From: Oscillatoriophycideae cyanobacterium NC_groundwater_1537_Pr4_S-0.65um_50_18
GTDB taxonomy: Bacteria > Cyanobacteriota > Cyanobacteriia > Elainellales > Elainellaceae
Assembly (NCBI GenBank): GCA_016208305.1
Contig: JACQYI010000009.1
Span: 1-64,000, forward strand
Reading direction: 5' to 3'
Length of the DNA: 64,000 bases
Shown: in pieces, positions 30,748 to 40,953 of the stretch
How the letters are laid out: each line of letters begins with the position of its first letter
How positions within the stretch are numbered: position 1 is the first letter of the stretch
Made by a program: the position numbers and the translations under genes
Notes under the pieces: model-generated
What the model saw: only the letters and a program-made list of their open reading frames with translations
Databases searched by the model: none
What the model was told of the DNA's origin: nothing

Positions 30748-30849
30748 ATGACTTACGATTCTGTTCCTATGATTATTCCGATTTTGGCTACGGGCTATGT
30801 TCTCGCCGTGTACATCTTGCTTAGACTGGCTGAGCGTTCTGGGGCTTAA
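30748..30849 (+). CDS. Small single-span membrane protein (33 residues)
   Basis: A 33-residue frame beginning MTYDSVPMIIPILATGYV with one membrane helix (about 8-25) and a short charged tail LRLAERSGA. The length and build resemble the tiny subunits of cyanobacterial photosynthetic complexes; I cannot name it. There is no strong ribosome site. It is followed, about 115 bases on, by a perfect terminator, which makes a real transcript likely. Confidence 0.55.
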   Translation: MTYDSVPMIIPILATGYVLAVYILLRLAERSGA

Positions 30850-30965
30850 CTGTTTGGGTTGTTGCAGGGTTTGATAGGAAGGCGATCGCCCCTCATCTAA
30901 CCGCTGTGATCCTGAACTCATGTAAGACCGTTACATCACTGAATTATGCGAGACATGAAGTTAGA

Positions 30966-31005
30966 AAAATAAGCGCCACCCTTTGGGTGGCGCTTATTTT
31001 TCTAG
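30966..31005. terminator. Bidirectional terminator between small ORF and murI
   Basis: A perfect 16-bp stem, AAAATAAGCGCCACCC (30966-30981) with its complement at 30985-31000, 3-base loop, and T-runs on both strands. It ends the small ORF (plus) and murI (minus). Confidence 0.92.
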
Positions 31006-31106
31006 ACCTGTAGCTAAAGCTAGTTTTTCAAAAGCCTCGCGGAGCAGAGTCTCTGAAAAATGATCTGTACTCAGGGCCATTAAAACTTGCTATTCCTCGC
31101 AGCAGG

Positions 31107-32078
31107 CTACTCAGCCAGCTCAAGCGATCGAAACTCATGCGCCACGGCTGCAATATCGACCCGTTCGACTAGCGGCGTACAGCCGAGCCACTGGACAGAG
31201 AGACGGGCAAACGTCTCTGGACAGCCGCTGACATAAAACTGGGTGGGCAGAGCAACGCGAGCATTTCGCAACCCCAGCAGCTCTAGCTCCTGAGCGGCTG
31301 CCCCAATGACATGGATAGCTGGGTCAACCAAGCAGACCGATCGCGGCAAGAGCGACCTTAAGACCGGAGCTAAATGGGGGTAGTGGGTGCAGCCGTAAAT
31401 CAGCGTGTCAATTTGCTGCTCAATCAGCGGTGCCAGATACTCTTGAGCGACCTGGCGCGTATAAGGATCATGAATGCGATTGTGCTCAATGAGCGGAACA
31501 AATTCTGGACAGCCTACTTGCCACACCTGAGCCTGAGGCTCAATCTCACAAATCGCCTTGCGATAGGCATTGCTGGAGGCGGTGGCTGCTGTGGCAATGA
31601 CTCCAATTCTTCTGCCCTTTTGCACAGCGGCACGGGCACCCGGCAGAATCACTCCCAAAATAGGAATGTCAAATTCAGAGCGCACAGCCTCTAACGCCAG
31701 AGCAGAGCTGGTATTGCAGGCCATAATCACCATCTTCACGCCTTGCTGAGTCATCCAGAACAGAATTTCTCGCACGTACTGAAGAATTTCGGCAGGCGAT
31801 CGCATGCCATAGGGCAATCGCGCTGTATCGCCAAAGTACAGCACCGACTCTTGGGGCAACTGGCGATATAGCTCTCTGAGCACGGTTAACCCCCCAACCC
31901 CGCTGTCAAATAGCCCAATTCGGGCGCGAGCCTGAGCGCCATCAGATTTTTGGGGTAGGGTTTCAGGTTGGGAAAGGTGCATATTATGGGGCTGAACTGC
32001 TGAGCCTGTGATTGAGGCATCAGAGCAATTGAGCCGATCGCCGCCAGGTGAAAAATGAGACACCGGAATTTTCATCAA
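31107..32078 (-). CDS. murI: Glutamate racemase
   Basis: A 323-residue PLP-independent racemase making D-glutamate for peptidoglycan. IGLFDSGVGGLTVLREL with FGDTARLPYG, the first catalytic Cys in MACNTSSALAL, and the second in YGCTHYPHLAP are all present. The first 50 residues (to about ARARIG) are extra compared with the usual 260-290; the Met at residue 33 (31982) would give a more normal length, but neither start has a strong ribosome site. A terminator lies beyond its stop. No operon partner. Confidence 0.94.
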   Translation of the reverse strand: MMKIPVSHFSPGGDRLNCSDASITGSAVQPHNMHLSQPETLPQKSDGAQARARIGLFDSGVGGLTVLRELYRQLPQESVLYFGDTARLPYGMRSPAEILQYVREILFWMTQQGVKMVIMACNTSSALALEAVRSEFDIPILGVILPGARAAVQKGRRIGVIATAATASSNAYRKAICEIEPQAQVWQVGCPEFVPLIEHNRIHDPYTRQVAQEYLAPLIEQQIDTLIYGCTHYPHLAPVLRSLLPRSVCLVDPAIHVIGAAAQELELLGLRNARVALPTQFYVSGCPETFARLSVQWLGCTPLVERVDIAAVAHEFRSLELAE

Positions 32079-32188
32079 TTACTTAAGGATCTGAAGAATT
32101 ATAGGCTTTATGGAAATCTAGTCAAGATACTGCTCTACGCCCCTCCTCAAATTTGAAAAGGCCATTGCGAATCTTGACTGTCGATATA

Positions 32189-33613
32189 CTACTCAGATTT
32201 CTGCAATGATTCCAGATTTTCTGAATCTGGAGCCGTCTGAAAGACAATTCGCAGCAGCGGCGGAGCCACAAACGTTGTCAATATCACCATGACAATAATG
32301 GCCGCATTCAGAGAGCTAGACAAAATTCCTGTGGCTGAACCGACTCCGGCAAATACCAAACCCACCTCGCCTCGCGGGATCATGCCAATGCCGATCGCTA
32401 GACGATTGACGCCTTCTTTCCCCGATACCGTAGCCCCGGTTACCAATTTGCCAATAACAGCCACGACAACCAAAAACATCGCGATGATCAACCCCTCGCG
32501 GTTAGCAGGATTAATCGGATTGAGCACGCTGACATCGGTTTTGGCACCTACCACCACAAAAAAGATCGGGACAAACATATCCGCGATCGGTACTACCTGC
32601 TCTTCCAGCTCCTTGCGCTTTTCAGTTTCTGCCAACACTAGCCCAGCTGCAAAAGCGCCCAGAATGGCTTCTAGATGAATCGCTGCACCGATGTAGGCCA
32701 GGGTAAACGCAAAAATCAGCGAAGCTAGCAAGAGCTGTCCCCGCGTCTGCATCCCTTCGACCAGCGCCACAAAGTAGGGACTCAACAGCCGACCTAGAAG
32801 AATGGCACCGATCAGAAACACTGAGGCGCTGACGATCAGATAAATAATGTTGCTAATGCGAATTTCACCCGTTTTTGCCAAGCTAGCGACAACAGCCAGA
32901 ACGATGATGCCCAAAATATCATCGAGCACCGCAGCGCCAATAATAATTTGTCCTTCTTTGGAAGTGAGCTGCCCAATTTCAGCCAGCACTTTTGCCGTAA
33001 TGCCGATACTGGTAGCCGTAAGCGCTGCACCCGCAAAAATGGCCGGAACAGTTGCCACACCAAAAATTGTGATTAGCCCAGCTGTGCCTAGCGCAAAAGG
33101 AACCACAACCCCGACCACCGCAACAACCGCCGCCTGAGGCCCAACCCGAATCAGCTCTTTGAGGTCTGATTCCAGGCCAATTTCAAACAGCAAAATGATC
33201 ACTCCCAGTTCCGACAGCACTGAAATAACTTCGCTGATGGAGCCAGCAACGCTTTGAACAGACTGTGACTCTAAGCCTGCTGTGTTCTGCAACAGATCGA
33301 GAATTAGAGAATGAAAGCTTTCCTGAGCATCTGGGAAGATCAGCAAATTTAGAGCAGAAATGCCGACGATTACCCCTGCCGTTAGCTCTCCCAGCACAGG
33401 AGGTAGATTAACCCGGATGCAAAGCTCTCCGACCAGCTTGGCAGCAAAGTAAATGATGATGAGGCTGACTAGGACGCCCGCGAGCACAAATGGAGCTTCT
33501 GCGGCCTTGTCGATCGCTTCAGATGCTCCAGGTGCCCCAGATGCCCCAGATGCCTCGATCGCCAATAGAGGAAGGGCATTCAGGGCATTTGTCCAAATTG
33601 ATAGGTCAATCAT
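32189..33613 (-). CDS. CPA2-family cation:proton antiporter
   Basis: A 474-residue membrane protein with about 12 hydrophobic helices from residue 42 on, of the KefB/NapA-like Na+(K+)/H+ antiporter superfamily. The segments LPPVLGELTAGVIVGI and LFEIGLESDLKEL are typical of the family, as are GAAVLDDILGIIVLA (the ion-site Asp-Asp) and the terminal GMIPRGEVGLVFA. It lacks RCK/TrkA regulatory domains. The short N-terminal EASGASGAPGASE stretch comes from a GCCCCAGAT-type DNA repeat. The closest named cyanobacterial relatives may be NhaS3-type antiporters, but this is not certain. It is 110 bases upstream of murI on the same strand. Confidence 0.88.
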   Translation of the reverse strand: MIDLSIWTNALNALPLLAIEASGASGAPGASEAIDKAAEAPFVLAGVLVSLIIIYFAAKLVGELCIRVNLPPVLGELTAGVIVGISALNLLIFPDAQESFHSLILDLLQNTAGLESQSVQSVAGSISEVISVLSELGVIILLFEIGLESDLKELIRVGPQAAVVAVVGVVVPFALGTAGLITIFGVATVPAIFAGAALTATSIGITAKVLAEIGQLTSKEGQIIIGAAVLDDILGIIVLAVVASLAKTGEIRISNIIYLIVSASVFLIGAILLGRLLSPYFVALVEGMQTRGQLLLASLIFAFTLAYIGAAIHLEAILGAFAAGLVLAETEKRKELEEQVVPIADMFVPIFFVVVGAKTDVSVLNPINPANREGLIIAMFLVVVAVIGKLVTGATVSGKEGVNRLAIGIGMIPRGEVGLVFAGVGSATGILSSSLNAAIIVMVILTTFVAPPLLRIVFQTAPDSENLESLQKSE

Positions 33614-33701
33614 GCATGTCCAAAACTCGTCCTGTCCAATGTACAGGTTTCTTTATGAACAAGGGAGTATCTTTCTACTCACATCTTGCCCCTTTCTCAA
33701 T

Positions 33702-33729
33702 GTGTGGGTTTCAGCGTGTGGGTTTCAGC
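33702..33729. repeat. Tandem 14-bp duplication
   Basis: Two perfect adjacent copies of GTGTGGGTTTCAGC, followed by a small GGCGC/GCGCC hairpin. Confidence 0.9.
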
Positions 33730-33782
33730 GGCGCTTCACGCGCCCCGCTCTTGTGCAAGATATGGACGAAATAGCCCTTAAA

Positions 33783-33864
33783 GAGCGCAAATTAATACAC
33801 CCAGTAGCATTTAGGAAGGGGTGCGCTTTCCAAATGCCACTGGGTTTTATTCAATCTGTGATCC
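33783..33864. repeat. Dispersed hairpin repeat, copy B
   Basis: Starts GAGCGCAAATTAAT and ends CAATCTGTGATCCT. The stem CCCAGTAGCATTTAGGAAG pairs with CTTTCCAAATGCCACTGGG, nearly perfect, around a GGGTGCG loop. Same plan as copies at 26267 and 55811. Confidence 0.7.
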
Positions 33865-33918
33865 TAAACAGCAAGAGCTAAGCAGCAAGAGCGCAGTGGA
33901 TTTGGCGACTGCGAAACC

Positions 33919-34731
33919 TTACAGAAATACCCGATGCTGCAAAGAGGGCATTTGCCGCCGCACTTGTTCCAATCGCATTGGCTCGATCGTGGCGATCGCT
34001 ACGCCAGGTTTTTCTCCAGCATCCGCCAGAATGATGCCCCAAGGGTCAATAATGACCGCATGCCCATGCGACTGGCGCACGGCATTGTGCCGCCCGGTCT
34101 GAGCCGGGGCAATCATATAGCAGGTGTTTTCGATCGCCCGCGCTTGCAGCAAAATCTGCCAGTGATCTTTCCCGGTGTAGGCCGTAAAAGCAGCGGGGAC
34201 AATGAGCACCTCTGCGCCCATGTGAGACAGGCTTCGATAGAGTTCTGGAAAGCGGACATCGTAACAGACCGACATGCCCAAGCTGCCTAAATCTTTGGAA
34301 TGGTAGACCGCCGGGAGGTGAGTACCCGCCAAAACACTCTCAGATTCTTGGTAGGTGTTGCCATCTGGCAGGTTGACGTCAAACAAATGGACTTTTTCGT
34401 ATCGTCCTAGCTCCTCACCGCCGGAGCCGATTAAAACTGCCGTGTTGTAGACCTTGCCATTGCCAGTGGGCACTGGAAAACCGCCGCCCAGCAGGGTAAT
34501 TTGATACTTCTGCGCCATCGTCTTAAGAAATTTTTCGCTGGCTTGAGCGATCGCCTCGGCTTGAGACAGTTTGGCCTGTTCGTCTCCTAAAAACGAAAAG
34601 TTCTCAGGCAAACACACCAACTCAGCCCCTTGCCGGACTGCAAGGTCGATCAGATCTTCTGCTTGAGCCAGATTTTTGCTCAAATCTGGCAGACTATTCA
34701 TTTGCACAGCAGCGGCACGGTAAGACTTCAT
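33919..34731 (-). CDS. Carbon-nitrogen hydrolase (nitrilase superfamily amidase)
   Basis: A 270-residue cytoplasmic amidase. The catalytic triad is visible: Glu43 in LPENFSF, Lys113 in EKVHLFDVNLPDG and Cys156 in SVCYDVRFPELYR. The pattern is that of the Nit1/Nit2 branch, which includes deaminated-glutathione amidase and omega-amidase, both metabolite-repair enzymes; which of these applies is not decided by the sequence. Length is normal (260-290). It is flanked by gaps of about 300 and 830 bases, so a monocistronic gene. Confidence 0.9.
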   Translation of the reverse strand: MKSYRAAAVQMNSLPDLSKNLAQAEDLIDLAVRQGAELVCLPENFSFLGDEQAKLSQAEAIAQASEKFLKTMAQKYQITLLGGGFPVPTGNGKVYNTAVLIGSGGEELGRYEKVHLFDVNLPDGNTYQESESVLAGTHLPAVYHSKDLGSLGMSVCYDVRFPELYRSLSHMGAEVLIVPAAFTAYTGKDHWQILLQARAIENTCYMIAPAQTGRHNAVRQSHGHAVIIDPWGIILADAGEKPGVAIATIEPMRLEQVRRQMPSLQHRVFL

Positions 34732-35564
34732 AGCAACAGGATGATGTAGCAGAAACTAGACGTAACTCAGGATCGCACAGTTTGGATACCTTAAGTTTAG
34801 CCCTTTGCCAAACAAATACAAAATTGTAGACAGACGCAAATTTTTCCCATTCAAGCGGCTTGTCTAAATTTAAATTCGTGCTTAATTTTTAGATTTCATC
34901 TTGTTGAATTTAATTGATCGCTCATGCATTAAATAGCAATTGAAATTTGTTGTTTCTGCTTGATTTATTCTTTGCTTTATTGCTTCTTTAAAGAGAATGC
35001 TTTGTCTTCTTCTTCAAAAATAAGTAATGGCTTTAGTCAATGCTGTAATCTACCCATAAAGTAGATTGGGGACTGATAACCCATGAGCGAACTACATATT
35101 TCCGCTCAAAAATAAAATTAGAAATTCTATTTTAGACAGATGCAATTCCTAAAAATTATATTTTTGCCCCTTCATTAAAGTCTTAGTAAAATCCTTCAAT
35201 ACCTCAGTTGCTAAATCTGGGTTCGCACACTTTAATAACGGTTGTGAGGGTTCGTAATTTATGATTTGATGCGTGTTTACGACTGTGAAACCTACGACTT
35301 TGCAAACTCAAGCCCTCGTATCCAAGCCATTGCTGATGTGCAGGTTGTCACTTGTGCCAGGATACTTATGCCGAGATACTTGTGCTGAGAATGCTTGTGC
35401 TGAGAATACTTGTGCCGAGATATAAGGATCTCATCCCTTAGCCAAAACCATTTAGTCAAAAGCACTATCCATCTGCAAGGCAGCATCGAGTCACTTTGCT
35501 CATCAGGGTTCTAGAAACTGACGGCTAATGATCGATTGTTACTGTACAGGCTCAACTTAGAAGA
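34732..35564. other. AT-rich gap with tandem repeats
   Basis: 833 bases of low-GC sequence. Contains a hairpin AATCTAC/GTAGATT (35047-35067) and a five-unit 14-15 bp tandem array (35355-35426). The minus-strand ORF across it (35292-35486) only translates the array. No convincing gene. Confidence 0.6.
35355..35426. repeat. Five-unit tandem array (14-15 bp units)
   Basis: Units begin at 35355, 35369, 35383, 35398 and 35413, around a consensus TGCYGAGAATACTTG. The outer units are more diverged. Confidence 0.85.
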
Positions 35565-36095
35565 ATGGCAAACCTGAATTCTCTCAGCTTTAAAGCTGTT
35601 GGCGCTTCTGCTCCTTACCTCCATCTTATGCGAGAGCAGAACCCCTTTTTATCAGATTCCCTATTGCATGACTGTAGGTATGAAGTTGACAAAGTGGCAG
35701 CGGTGATTGAGCCGTTATTAAATGCCCCTAAACGGTGTCGTGCCACCTCTCTCTATGTGCAAGCGGTCACTACAGGCAGAAATACCTTTCTGGCAACCAA
35801 TTTAGTTCCCGATCGCATGACTCAAATCACGCCGATCGCGCTCAGTTGGTCAATTGGGCGCAACCCTGCTTGCGCAATTCCGGTCAGGCATAAGACCGTT
35901 TCTCGCTATCATGCGTTGATTGAGTACCACTCTAGGCATGGGCTGTACATTACAGACATAGGGAGCTGCAATGGTACCTGGGTAAATCAGCGCCGCTTGA
36001 TGCCCCATGAGCGACGTATTTTGGGCGATGGCGATCTGATTCAGCTGGGCAAGCTGCAAATGGAATTTTTTCTGGTTGTGTTTCAAATGTGGTGA
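35565..36095 (+). CDS. FHA-domain protein
   Basis: A 176-residue cytoplasmic protein whose C-terminal half (about 88-170) is a forkhead-associated domain that binds phosphothreonine. The diagnostic residues are SIGRNPACAI (Gly-Arg), VSRYHALIEY (Ser...His) and GSCNGTWVN (Asn-Gly). The N-terminal 85 residues have no recognised domain. FHA proteins act as adaptors for Ser/Thr kinases; no kinase is adjacent. It is 61 bases before the VanX-like gene on the same strand, a possible operon. Confidence 0.9.
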   Translation: MANLNSLSFKAVGASAPYLHLMREQNPFLSDSLLHDCRYEVDKVAAVIEPLLNAPKRCRATSLYVQAVTTGRNTFLATNLVPDRMTQITPIALSWSIGRNPACAIPVRHKTVSRYHALIEYHSRHGLYITDIGSCNGTWVNQRRLMPHERRILGDGDLIQLGKLQMEFFLVVFQMW

Positions 36096-36156
36096 GGAGG
36101 ACGATACTGCCTAATTAGGCTATGGCTGAATCAGCCGACTTCTGTAGAATTTCTAT

Positions 36157-36888
36157 ATGAAACCCTACCAACACATTGCGATCGTGGCCTGCCATGAGCC
36201 ACTGCTGCCCATCTTACCCGATCGGTTTGCCTTAGAAACGCCCCATCCTTACATCAAGCTGGGGGCACCCTACGGAGATAAATCGCCTTATTACCTACGG
36301 CAAACGGTTCTAGAACGCCTTTGCCAGGCGCAGGCAGGGTTACAACAGGCTCATCCAGGTTGGCGTATCCAAATCTTTGATGCTTACCGACCTCTAGCAG
36401 TACAGCAATACATGGTGGACTACACCTTTGCTGAAACGGTTCGAGCCGAGGGGCTTGTCCTAGAGCAGCTAACAGAGGCGCAGCGCCAAAGCATTCTGAC
36501 ACAGGTCTATCAGTTCTGGGCTGTCCCCAGTTCTAACCCCAATACTCCCCCTCCCCACAGCACAGGCGCCGCTGTAGATGTCACGCTGGTCGATGCTGCG
36601 GGTGAAGCGATCGACATGGGTTCCCCTATTGATGAAATGTCTCCGCGATCGCACCCCGACTACTTTGCCTTAGGGGGAGAGCAGAGCGAGGGAGATACAG
36701 CCTTAGAAAGCGATCGGGCGCTATTTCACACCCATCGGCAGATCTTAAAGTCTGCAATGACTTCTGCAGGTTTTCGACAGCATCCTGGAGAATGGTGGCA
36801 TTTTTCCTGGGGCGATCAGCTCTGGGCTTGGTTGATGTGCCAGGAAAATCCTGCCGTTGCCGTAACGGCTCGTTATGGAGCAATCTAA
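36157..36888 (+). CDS. VanX/DdpX-type D-Ala-D-Ala dipeptidase
   Basis: A 243-residue zinc peptidase of family M15D. Zn ligands and catalytic residues are recognisable in HSTGAAVDVTL (His, Asp), and in the C-terminal EWWHFSW (Glu base and second His). The RIQIFDAYRPLAVQQ segment with its Arg is also family-typical. Such enzymes split D-Ala-D-Ala (peptidoglycan recycling) or, in vancomycin clusters, prevent its use; no van genes are present, so a cell-wall or dipeptide-recycling role is more likely. No signal peptide is visible. Confidence 0.9.
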   Translation: MKPYQHIAIVACHEPLLPILPDRFALETPHPYIKLGAPYGDKSPYYLRQTVLERLCQAQAGLQQAHPGWRIQIFDAYRPLAVQQYMVDYTFAETVRAEGLVLEQLTEAQRQSILTQVYQFWAVPSSNPNTPPPHSTGAAVDVTLVDAAGEAIDMGSPIDEMSPRSHPDYFALGGEQSEGDTALESDRALFHTHRQILKSAMTSAGFRQHPGEWWHFSWGDQLWAWLMCQENPAVAVTARYGAI

Positions 36889-36976
36889 GGGGTCTGTGGG
36901 GGATCTGTGGCCGCAATCTATGCGATTGCCTTGACCTGTTGCCACATCCCTACAAAAGTTCAGTAGACTATAAAAC

Positions 36977-37007
36977 TTCTGTGGACGCGCTCCGCGCGTC
37001 CACAGAA
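36977..37007. terminator. Perfect hairpin between convergent genes
   Basis: TTCTGTGGACGCGC (36977-36990) and its complement (36994-37007), 14 bp with a TCC loop. It carries the GCGCTCCGCGC core also seen in other hairpins of the window, and separates the VanX-like gene from the minus-strand lipoprotein gene. Confidence 0.7.
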
Positions 37008-37050
37008 ACCTCATAAGACATGACTGTGACAAAGCCGTTTCAAAGACTTG

Positions 37051-37500
37051 TTAGTTTGTCGTGCAGTAGGTATTGACCTGATTAACCAAAGGCCCTTCCT
37101 GATCAGTTGCTGTCTTCAAAGCATCAAAGGCGGTTTGCGCCGCCGCCGCATCCTTAGCGCCTGCTGCCGCTACCAGATCGCGGGTAGCTTTGCCAGTATC
37201 GGTGTACATGCTAATAAAGCGGGTCTGAAATCCTTTGAGCTGCTCATCGCCAATCTGGAGGCCTTGCATATCGGCCTTGGCTTTGTCTGCCGCCGTAGCA
37301 ATCTGAGACATGGCGGCTACATTGTCAGGGGTTGCGGTCTGAGTAACGTTTTGAACGGCAGACACAGCCTCATTGGCAACTTTGATCAATTTGTTGCACT
37401 GAGACACTTTGTTGTCTGAACAACTGACAAGAAAACTAAGAGCGGCGAGGGTTGAAACGGCGATCGCCCGCTTGCAGAGTGGCGAATCCAAAAACGTCAT
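37051..37500 (-). CDS. Predicted lipoprotein of unknown function
   Basis: A 149-residue protein that begins with a lipoprotein signal: basic start, hydrophobic IAVSTLAALSFLV, then the lipobox LVSC (Cys about residue 27). The rest is alanine-rich and helical, with two more cysteines (one near the N-terminus and one three residues from the end, YCTTN) that may pair after export. The start at 37500 is preferred over 37545 because AGGAG precedes it by seven bases. Not recognised; probably periplasmic and membrane-anchored. It has no operon partner. Confidence 0.7.
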   Translation of the reverse strand: MTFLDSPLCKRAIAVSTLAALSFLVSCSDNKVSQCNKLIKVANEAVSAVQNVTQTATPDNVAAMSQIATAADKAKADMQGLQIGDEQLKGFQTRFISMYTDTGKATRDLVAAAGAKDAAAAQTAFDALKTATDQEGPLVNQVNTYCTTN

Positions 37501-37698
37501 GCATCTTCTCCTGAACTGGCTGTCAAACAACTGTCTATTAAACACATGTGGCTGTCAAACCCATGTCAAAAATAGAGGGCTGTGTCTAGTTATAAGTTGC
37601 CTCTGAGCAGAAGTACAGAGGCGATCGAAATTCTAAACCTGAACTTCAGATTTAAATCTAAAGCTTTGTATCAAGGTCTAAATTTCTTTGACAGAGTA

Positions 37699-38175
37699 TT
37701 AGACATCCAGCGGATTGAGGCGAGACATGGCCCATGTGGTGTAAGTGCCAATAGGACTCCAGATCAGGTAAGGAATCAGGAGAATCAGCGCCCACCCAGA
37801 AATCTGCGCCACCCAAATCGCCAAGATCACAGCCAGAACGCCTCCAGCGCCACCAATTAAAGTACCCACTTTCAAGCTTTGCATTCGCAACATAATTGGG
37901 CTGTAGGCCAGAGTAACTAACTCCAGTAGCACATATAGTCCCATGAGCAGCCAGGTCTGAGAACTGCCTGGATCTTCTTCCCAAATTAAGGTGGCAGATG
38001 CAGCACCACAGGTAAAAACAAACGTCCAGATAAAAGGAATTGCCTTCTCAAAGGTCAGCCATCTCGGACGAGTCAACCGATTGAACCACTGAGTGCCTTT
38101 GGGCGTAACTAGGCTACCAATCGCGAAAGCCAAGGCAAGCATAATGCCGCCAATAATCATCCAGGGTTTGATCAT
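37699..38175 (-). CDS. TspO/MBR-family membrane protein
   Basis: A 158-residue protein with five hydrophobic helices. The family motifs WFNRLTRPRW near the N-terminus and YLIWSPIGTYTTWAMSRLNP at the C-terminus are clear. TspO proteins bind tetrapyrroles and sterol-like ligands, and act in stress or porphyrin control. The start at 38175 places the first helix near the N-terminus as in the family; the ORF can extend to 38259 (28 extra residues). It lies just downstream of sufS on the same strand, separated by 131 bases. Confidence 0.85.
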   Translation of the reverse strand: MIKPWMIIGGIMLALAFAIGSLVTPKGTQWFNRLTRPRWLTFEKAIPFIWTFVFTCGAASATLIWEEDPGSSQTWLLMGLYVLLELVTLAYSPIMLRMQSLKVGTLIGGAGGVLAVILAIWVAQISGWALILLIPYLIWSPIGTYTTWAMSRLNPLDV

Positions 38176-38306
38176 GATTTGCCCTTGGCTCTCCTCGCCG
38201 CTACGTCTAACGTCAGTCTTATCTGTTAGCAGCGTGGCAGAGTACGGGGGGGTTTGCAATCACTCCAGAGAATCATTTTAGGCAATGCCTCATTCGGCGA
38301 TGGATT

Positions 38307-39557
38307 TCATGCAAAAATGCCGCCAAAGAACTCGATCGCTTCCCGCAGCGCTACGATAAACGCATCAATTTCTGCCTGGGTATTGTAGAAGTAAACGCTG
38401 GCGCGTGCAGTCGATTGCGCCTTCACAATGCGGTGCAACGGTTGAGTGCAGTGGTGTCCGGCACGGATGGCAATACCTGCCTGATCAAGAATGGTTGATA
38501 AGTCGTGGGGGTGAACGGCTCCCGTCGTAAAGGATGCCAACCCAGCGCGATCGCTCCCCTGGGGGCCATAGAGCCTGACTTCGGGAATTTGCTGGAGCTG
38601 CTGAACAAGATGAGTCGTTAACTCTTGCTCGTAGGCATGGATATTTTCCATCCCTAAGCTATTCAAATAGTCAATGGCTGCACCCAAGCCAACTGCTTCA
38701 GCGATCGCTGGAGTTCCGGCCTCAAATTTGTGAGGCAAATCGGCATAGGTGGCGTGATCGAGAAACACATCTGCAATCATTTCACCGCCGCCCAAAAAAG
38801 GAGGCATCGATCGCAACAAATCCAGCTTGCCATACAAAAAACCAATGCCTGTCGGGGCACACATTTTGTGACCAGAGGCCACCAGCCAATCGCAATCGAT
38901 CGCCTGAACATCAACTGGCATATGGGGCACGCTCTGGCAGGCATCGATCAGCACTCTTGCCCCCTGCTGATGCGCCAGACGGACAATTTCCTCAACGGGA
39001 TTAATGCAGCCTAGCGTATTGGAAACATGGACGATCGCCACCAGCTTAGTTCTATCGGACAGCAGCGATTTGTAATGCTCCAGATCAAATCCCTGCGTTT
39101 CAGAGAGCTGAACAAACTTCAAGACAGCTCCGGTGCGCTGCGCCAAAAGCTGCCAGGGAATCAGATTGCTATGGTGTTCCATCACCGACAGAATCACTTC
39201 ATCGCCAGACTTGAGGTTGGCATTGCCCCAGGCATAGGCCACCAAGTTGATAGCTTCGGTAGCATTGCGCGTATAGACAATTTCCTGACGAGAAGCAGCA
39301 TTGACAAAGGCAGCAACTTTATCCCTTGCGCCTTCGTAGGCATCGGTTGCCCTCGAACTCAAGGTGTGCACCCCGCGATGCACATTGGCATGATCATGCG
39401 TGTAGTAATACTGCAACGCATCTAGAACGGCCAATGGCTTTTGGGAGGAGGCAGCGTTATCCAGATAGATCAGCGGCTTGCCGTGAATCTCCTGATCGAG
39501 GATCGGAAAGTCGGCACGGGTCTGAGCGGCAAGGGTGCGAGCTTGGGTGAAAGTCAT
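38307..39557 (-). CDS. sufS: Cysteine desulfurase SufS
   Basis: A 416-residue PLP enzyme that takes sulfur from cysteine for Fe-S clusters. The PLP Lys lies in [18 protein letters not shown], and the persulfide-forming Cys in [11 protein letters not shown] near the C-terminus. The start at 39557 (MTFTQARTL) gives the usual length; the open frame reaches 39683 but the extra 42 residues (rich in Ser, Pro) look non-coding. It is the last gene of the sufBCDS block on the minus strand, 46 bases after sufD. Confidence 0.96.
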   Translation of the reverse strand: MTFTQARTLAAQTRADFPILDQEIHGKPLIYLDNAASSQKPLAVLDALQYYYTHDHANVHRGVHTLSSRATDAYEGARDKVAAFVNAASRQEIVYTRNATEAINLVAYAWGNANLKSGDEVILSVMEHHSNLIPWQLLAQRTGAVLKFVQLSETQGFDLEHYKSLLSDRTKLVAIVHVSNTLGCINPVEEIVRLAHQQGARVLIDACQSVPHMPVDVQAIDCDWLVASGHKMCAPTGIGFLYGKLDLLRSMPPFLGGGEMIADVFLDHATYADLPHKFEAGTPAIAEAVGLGAAIDYLNSLGMENIHAYEQELTTHLVQQLQQIPEVRLYGPQGSDRAGLASFTTGAVHPHDLSTILDQAGIAIRAGHHCTQPLHRIVKAQSTARASVYFYNTQAEIDAFIVALREAIEFFGGIFA

Positions 39558-39603
39558 GGAGAGTGAGGAGGTGAGGGATGAGGAAGGGAAGGCGAATAGG
39601 TGG

Positions 39604-40953
39604 CTAGTTTCGCACTGCCATGCTGCGGCATTGCACGAGTTCGGAGAGGGTGCGGCGGAGAGAAGCGATCGCAATTTTCTCAATCACTTCATAGGCAAAG
39701 GCATAAACTAAGAGCTGACGCGCATCGGCAGCATCAATTCCCCGACTTTGCAGATAAAAGACTTCATCGGCTTCGAGCTGTCCGACGGTGGCTCCGTGGG
39801 TGCATTTAACGTTATCGGCAACAATTTCGAGCTGCGGCTTGGTATCCACACGGGCTTTAGAGGACAGCAAAAGATTGCGGTTGAGCTGTCCGGCATCGGT
39901 GAGTTGTGCGGCGCGTGGTACAAATACCTTGCCGTTGAAAATCGCATGACCTTTATCGTCAATGATGCATTTGTGGAGTTGGCGCGTCGTGCCGTGGGGC
40001 TGGGTCAGGGCGATCGTGCTATGGGTGTCTCCTATCTGCTCACCATGTAGCAGAGTCAGGCCATTGAGCGTAGTCTCAGTCTGCGCTCCGGTCTGGTAGA
40101 TTTCTAGGTGATGGCGAGACAGCTTTGCCCCCAAACTCACTGCATTGCAGGTATAGCGTGAAGTACGGGCTTGAGAGACGGCTGTTTTGCCAATGTGAAA
40201 GGCGTGATGTCCGTCGCGCTGAACGCGGGTATGGTTGACCTCAGCGTTATCGGCAATCCAAATCTCAGTTACAGCATTGGTGAGATAAGAGCCTGAACCG
40301 ATCGCCCCATAGTCCTCAATCAGCGTTACGGCACTATTGGTTTCTGCCACCACCAAAACGCGCGGCTGAATCAGAGCTGCATGGCTGACCGTTGAGAGAA
40401 ACAGTAGATGAATGGGAATATCGATTGCTACACCTTTGGGCACCCAGAGGATGGCTGCATCCGTCAGTCCTGCCGTGTTGAGAGCCGTAAATATTTCATT
40501 GGCTCCAGACTGCTGACCCAGATAGGGCTGTAGGCGATCGCTATGCTGCTCAGCCAGAGCAGATAGGTTGCCAACGATCAAACTTGCAGGCAGATGGGTA
40601 AGGTCAGATAACTCCGGGGCGTAAACGCCATCCACAAACACAAGCTGATCTGCTTCTGGCAAGACAAAAGGAGCAATGGCTGTCGTCCCGATCTTTTGAG
40701 TTTTAACGGCTTCTAGCGGAGTTTGCAGCAGAGCCGACAGGTCGGTAAAGCGCCATTCTTCGTCGCGCTGCGTCGGGAAGGTCTGCTCCTGCACCCGTAG
40801 GGCAGCGTGATCGCGTAGCTCATTCAGCCAAGGGCGATCGATTCCAGAGAGGGGCGATCGCTGCGCCAGCGTCAGCAGATCGGCCAGGTAGGCCGCCCGT
40901 TTTTCTGAGGCGGTCAGCGTCACTTCTGAGGGGAGAGAAACCTGAGTACTCAT
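39604..40953 (-). CDS. sufD: Fe-S cluster assembly protein SufD
   Basis: A 449-residue partner of SufB in the SufBC2D scaffold. The C-terminal parallel beta-helix core with [48 protein letters not shown] (conserved Cys-Thr-His-Gly) and [15 protein letters not shown] is diagnostic. Its start overlaps the sufC stop by four bases (ATGA), so the two are translationally coupled; sufS follows 46 bases on. Confidence 0.97.
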   Translation of the reverse strand: MSTQVSLPSEVTLTASEKRAAYLADLLTLAQRSPLSGIDRPWLNELRDHAALRVQEQTFPTQRDEEWRFTDLSALLQTPLEAVKTQKIGTTAIAPFVLPEADQLVFVDGVYAPELSDLTHLPASLIVGNLSALAEQHSDRLQPYLGQQSGANEIFTALNTAGLTDAAILWVPKGVAIDIPIHLLFLSTVSHAALIQPRVLVVAETNSAVTLIEDYGAIGSGSYLTNAVTEIWIADNAEVNHTRVQRDGHHAFHIGKTAVSQARTSRYTCNAVSLGAKLSRHHLEIYQTGAQTETTLNGLTLLHGEQIGDTHSTIALTQPHGTTRQLHKCIIDDKGHAIFNGKVFVPRAAQLTDAGQLNRNLLLSSKARVDTKPQLEIVADNVKCTHGATVGQLEADEVFYLQSRGIDAADARQLLVYAFAYEVIEKIAIASLRRTLSELVQCRSMAVRN

